Positions 59,431 through 64,000 of a stretch of 64,000 nt of DNA are shown piece after piece. The position numbers and the translations under genes were made by a program. Every line of letters begins with the position of its first letter. The first letter of the stretch is position 1. Source of the stretch: Tanypteryx hageni (Eukaryota > Arthropoda > Insecta > Odonata > Petaluridae). The DNA lies in the NCBI GenBank assembly GCA_028673005.1, contig CM054116.1, positions 81,294,572 to 81,358,571 on the forward strand, written 5' to 3'. The notes beneath the pieces are model-generated. The model was not told where the DNA came from, searched no databases, and worked only from the letters and a program-made list of their open reading frames with translations.

Positions 59431-61243
59431 GCCGGAGTCTGGCGGACGGCACAGGGTGAGGGAAACCGAATGAATAATGAGAAGGCGAGTATCAGCCGAG
59501 AGGATTTTGAGAGGCCTAGAACGTTGGATATGGGAGGGAAAGCGTTGTACGGAGGAGGTTCGGCGGTCTTAAGAGAAGAGGTGGAGGTGGGAGGGACGAG
59601 GTGAGGTCGGGAGTTGGAGAGGATCGGTATTAAGGCCGCGTGGGAGGAGGAGCTGTTTTTTTCTCTCCTTCCTTCCGTCCTTCGAGGGTTAGCGTGGAGG
59701 CGTGGATTCGCATGAGGTCAGAATCCAAATAGGTTGGACGTGAAGTATGTGTTCTCGAAGGGGTGCTGTTTAGGGTTGGGGTTTTTTTCTCCTCCCGGAG
59801 GTTTTTAAGGGGGTAAGGGACGGCACAGAAGAAGCGGTGCGATGGATTACTTTCCTTACCGACCCGACTCCTAATCGAATCTTTTCGATACTGCGGGTTA
59901 AGCGATAGGAACATTAAGATTTTTTTCAGGCCGACTGATTCCGATAACTTTGACGCGTAAAAAGGTTGAGAGAGAGAGGGAGGGAGGATGCGAGATAAAC
60001 CGTTATTCAATATGGGAAAATAATCGAACCTCATCTGTCGGTCCTTTTATTCCGATTTTGGGTGCTTGGGTCTCTCTCTTCCTCTGTCTCTACCGGACTA
60101 TATGAGGCGTGAAAAGGGAGAGAGGGTTCTGGACGAGAGGGTGGGATTGTTTCGGAGTGGATTTTTGAGGGATTTCATGAGAGCGGGTGAGTGGGATAAG
60201 GACGAGAGGGTGTCCCTGAGAGGACTACCTGAGGACACTGAAGATGGAAGCTGAGGGCTTTCAGGGGATAGCGGTGGGATAGCGGGCGAGGAGAAGACTC
60301 AAGGTGTATCATAAGGGTTTCTAGAAGGCTTCGAAAGATTTAGAAGGAAAATATTTTTAAACAATAATAAATTTTCTCATGATATACGCTACTTATACTC
60401 ATATACAAATTCTCAATATTTTATATTTTTGGGGTTGATAAAGAGAGTGATTGGATTATTATATGTTAAAAATATCTTTTCGGGATTGGAGATTTATGGT
60501 GAAATAGATCGATTATCCTTTTTTAGCTTGGGATGAATGAGGGATTAATATTTTGAATCGAGAGAACATCCTAAAAATTATTAAATATTTGAAATTCGTT
60601 TTAGGAATTGTGAAATTTTCATTAGCCTACAACGGCGTTGTCCAACAGGATTTTCAGGTTTGCTACAAGTGTGGCGAACGAATCACTTATTTGCCACGTA
60701 ATACCAAGTATATCAAATTTTAATAATAAAAATTGGATTCAAGTTGTAATATTCAGTATTAACTGTCATTGATTATGTATTATTTATCCGGAAAAGGCAT
60801 AAGTGGAAACATTAAGTACTGAAAAATAATCGCTATTTTAAAGCTATACAAAGCTAATTTGACATTTTCAGCTATTGTATGTATTTTATATTTATAAAAG
60901 ATAATCAATAAAACAGGTGTGAGTAATTTGTTAAGAAAACAAATTTATCTGTGATTTATTTGTCATTTTACTTATATGTTCAATCATCTCATTTTTTAGC
61001 ATTTTATTTTTGTGGGTAAAATTATGGCTTTGGAAAAAATTGCCATTAGTTCATAAGAACGGTGTTCTTTTTTTCATTGATGGCGATCCTTAAGAAGACA
61101 TGACAATAGCTACATTTGTAAAATTAGCAACTTTTGGATAATTGTGACCATTTTGAAAAATTATAAATTTTTACCTCTTTCTTATGACTTATTTTTTAAA
61201 TAAACTTTCTACAAGTAATTTCTTTTGTCTCTTCAAATTAGTA

Positions 61244-61246
<3 letters not shown>
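59431..61246. other. Non-coding, nothing firm
   Basis: Less AT-rich to 60300, then AT-rich. GGCGTTGTCCAACAGGATTT near 60632 resembles some hAT ends, but no inverted partner or duplication is seen. Confidence 0.35.

Positions 61247-61297
<51 letters not shown>
61247..61297. repeat. (TA)n microsatellite
   Basis: TA run with no clear transposon end on either side. Confidence 0.97.
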
Positions 61298-61299
<2 letters not shown>

Positions 61300-62437
61300 A
61301 AATTAGATGTAAAATGAGATGAAATAAATTTTACATTTCTTTGATCTGGACCTGGTTTAAAGGGGGTTCAAAGTTGAGGTCCTGAAAAACTTCAGTGTGA
61401 CTTTTGTGTTACTCGAAAATAAGTGTGACCGTGCAGGATTAAGAGGACTGAGTTTGTATCTTCAGATTCGGGTCAGATATGTTTATTGCAAACTGTAATA
61501 CGTCACTACATGTTTCAAGCTATATCAACTCAGTAGGCGTCTTACATGTTCCTGTAAGTTTCCGTGCAACGGCAACGTTTGTTTTGCAGAACGGGTAAAG
61601 GAAAATTTGATATGATCAAAATGGCATTCGGCGGGGATTTTTTGTTTCCTCACGGAGTGTTTGTGTGACATAAATGATTTTCTGAGAGATGTGAATAAAT
61701 CGATGATTAACCCTGCAGTGGTCGACCGTCTAAATCACGATTCGGATCGAAAGTCAATCAAATCGATGAATTTATGGAAAGTAACCGTCGTTCCAACCTG
61801 AAAAAATGCTTTCTGCTGCGGTAATTAGTTGTGGAGTGGTTCAAGAAACTATAGGCTACAGAAAGATGATAGCCAAGTGGATGCAAAAACATCATGAACG
61901 ATGAGCATAAGGCCCATTGAACAGCATTTGTCATTAATTCTAAAGTAAAGCTATGCCTTGATCAATTTGGATTGTGATATAATACCGTTTATATCCTGCC
62001 TTATTTATTAAAAATGCCTTTCACACCTTCCACAACGGAAGTTATGTCTAAGCTTGGTAGTAATCGATTTAAATCGAAATACGTCGATAAAGGTCGATTT
62101 TATAATAATTTCAAAATCGATGAAAATGAATAGTTGTCTTGTTCCAACGAGATGGAAAACTATGCGTCTAAAAATCTATTCTTAATTATAAAATTAAAAT
62201 CGTTTATGTTTACCTTTTTTGCAATATTATTCGCTATTAGTCTATTCAAAAGGCAACTTTTCCGCACTAGTCTCGGTCGAAATTCGAAAAAAATTGTTTT
62301 TCGCTCACCCCTAAAATGTATAATATGTATATATAATATATATATTATATATATAAAATATAATATAATATGTATAATATTAAATCTCACTTGAAATCGA
62401 TCGACCTATAATTTTGCCCCTAAAACGTACACCACTA
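61298..62437. other. Non-coding, with TA-rich palindromes at 62316-62380
   Basis: A string reading VVQETIGYRKMIAKWMQK near 61832-61885 hints at a mariner/SETMAR-type transposase, but I found no supporting motif. The rest is unassigned. Confidence 0.35.
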
Positions 62438-62728
62438 AAATTAAAACAAATGTCACCTTAATTTAATACCAAATAGCGTCCACTAATTTGTCCCAGAAAC
62501 ATGTACCAGCAAACTAACACCAAATGCCTATTGATCTTATGCTACCCAAATTACATTCGGCTGCCCCTGACGCTTAGACTACCAAACTTACACCAAATGC
62601 TCCCGAGCTTATTCCACCCAACTTACAACCGGCTGTCCGTGATGTACGTATACAAAAAACTTAACACGAAATCCCCCTGATTTTATACCACACAACTTAC
62701 GCTGCTCTTCCTTCATCGTATGCTACCA
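62438..62728. repeat. 73-bp tandem repeat, about 4 units, each a dimer
   Basis: Units at 62512-62584 (73 bp), 62585-62657 (73 bp) and 62658-62728 (71 bp), plus an older one from about 62438. Each opens with AACTxACACCAAATxC. Each half-unit of about 36 bp resembles the other (TTACxxCxGCTGxCC, then TACCA). Confidence 0.85.
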
Positions 62729-64000
62729 AACATTATTTTTGCTAATAACTTATAGTACTGGTAACCCCCACCAAACGCAGACAGCGCACGGTTTTCTTTT
62801 TCTGTGCTTGTTCTCCTATCTTGAGGTTTGCGTAAATCGAAGATTTAACTCTTGGATACTCTACGCTGCTCCATTTTCTATGTAGAGAGGTAGCAAGCCT
62901 CTTACAAGCGCTTTTGGCTAACAAAGCACGCGTACATCCACACAAGTAAGAGGTAACCCGGTGCCAATATTAGCGCATTCTTTGCTTAACTTCCCTTCTG
63001 ACGGACGGAATCTTGAGTTGCGTAAGTTCCCCGCTACACTCTAAGACGCAACTCTCTCATTTACATTAATCTCTCGTAATTCACAAGATGCTTAAGATAC
63101 AAAAACAATACGACTCTTCTTAATTGACTCGGGCGCTGCCAATAAGCGATCAAATATAACACAATGGTAAAGTGACAAGGAAAATGCTTACAACTGTATT
63201 GGAGTGAAATTATAAAAACAGAAATATACAAAAGATATACTCAATAGAATTGTCCACTTGGAGGGATAATAAAATATACAAAAATAATATTTGGATGAAC
63301 AAGGAAATTCTGTCGGCCGGTTTTGGCTGATCTCTTGCTGCTTGCTCGTCCTCTGCCGTTCTCTCTCTCTAGTCTCTCTGTTTCGACTCTCGTGACTACT
63401 CGCTGGCCTTCTCCGCGTCCCGTTATGCAACCGTGCTAGCTTGGAACTCCCCTCGTTTGATCTATTCTCGAGAAGAGGGCATACCTCTCGAGGAAGTCTA
63501 TTGGTTAATTAGCACAATTGTAGCGGTCTCTTCTGGGTTAATGTCTGTTGCCTATAAAAATAGAGACTCTGTACGTACGCGTTAAGCAGAGTACTCGCGT
63601 AGCAGGAGTATGAGCGTATGCAGGGGTTCGTCGTTTTCTAGACGTGATGGAGAACTCGATAAACTGTTGGAGGGTAAAATGCTGATTAATCGAAATCGAG
63701 CAGGCCATTCTTGGGTGTTTTTGCATTATTACGTACTATGTTACACATATAATGGCATAGTGACATTGACTGATATTATAATAGTGGGATGTGTTAATAC
63801 ATGCTTCCAAAAAAAGAATTGAGAACGACTAGAAATGACGCACAATAGAACTTCTTTCTCTTCAAATATATAAATTTAATATCGTATTTTCGATACGTAA
63901 GAAGTGATTATCTTCAGATTAAATCGATAATTATCATGTTTTAGTTTAGCTTTTAGCGCTGTACTTACACATTAATTGGTCGATAATATTATGGCCTAAG
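62729..64000. other. Less AT-rich, unassigned
   Basis: No family recognised. CCTATAAAAATAGAGACTC at 63551 is a good TATA-box-like site, 60 bp upstream of a short plus frame (63610-63822) with no homology that I can name. This could be a promoter or an LTR fragment. Confidence 0.3.

Noticed and set aside
60632..60660. Second hAT terminus
   Set aside because: Resembles some hAT ends, but there is no inverted partner and no 8-bp duplication.
61832..61885. Mariner/SETMAR-type transposase relic
   Set aside because: One suggestive 18-residue string only; no catalytic motif or TIRs found around it.
1..64000. CRISPR array, rRNA or bacterial operon
   Set aside because: No regularly spaced identical repeats with unique spacers, no rRNA-like sequence, and no dense collinear coding. 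The content is that of a eukaryotic repeat-rich region.

Overview
This window looks like a gene-free stretch of an animal nuclear genome, most probably an arthropod. It is AT-rich and has many long (TA)n microsatellites, no operon-like coding and no recognisable host gene. The evidence for an arthropod is the transposon mix: RTE-type LINEs, Penelope-like retroelements (PLEs) with GIY-YIG endonucleases, a DD41D mariner-like element, a Tigger/pogo-like fragment, a hAT element and several Helitron families. I cannot name the species. Nearly all open frames are relics of transposons or artefacts of TA repeats and purine/pyrimidine tracts.

Layout. 0-2 kb: minus-strand RTE LINE (copy A) running off the left edge, 5'-truncated at a (TA)n tract. 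2.7-4.3 kb: plus-strand PLE-A (RT plus GIY-YIG), bounded on both sides by (TA)n. 5.2-5.5 kb: LINE C-terminal scrap. 7.49-9.16 kb: hAT element with an exact 8-bp target duplication, carrying Helitron-family DNA, a tRNA-like sequence and a strong 29-bp-arm hairpin. 10.5-11.2 kb: PLE-B. 14.6-16.4 kb: Helitron pieces, including a helicase C-terminus. 22.0-22.4 kb: 400-bp TIR element. 23.1, 26.7, 34.5 and 45.7 kb: four 3' ends of one Helitron family. 29.7-32.1 kb: RTE LINE copy B with an internal endonuclease deletion. 32.9-34.2 kb: second Helitron family. 35.6-37.1 kb: DD41D mariner, followed 37 bp later by a Tigger-like fragment. 41.3-41.7 kb: a perfect 165-bp-arm palindrome between two (TA)n tracts. 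51.7-52.6 kb: PLE-C. Between these lie kilobase-scale purine-rich blocks with 16-, 18- and 21-bp minisatellites, and a 73-bp tandem repeat near 62.5 kb.

There is no gene network to describe. What ties the window together is the repeated link between (TA)n tracts and transposon ends, and a shared hammerhead-ribozyme-like motif (CTGANGA, one extra base, a stem, then GAAA) in the tails of all four PLE-derived loci. I found no host system that I would call new. The best leads are the palindrome, the ribozyme-like tails, the Helitron tail family and the hairpin at 8.2 kb.
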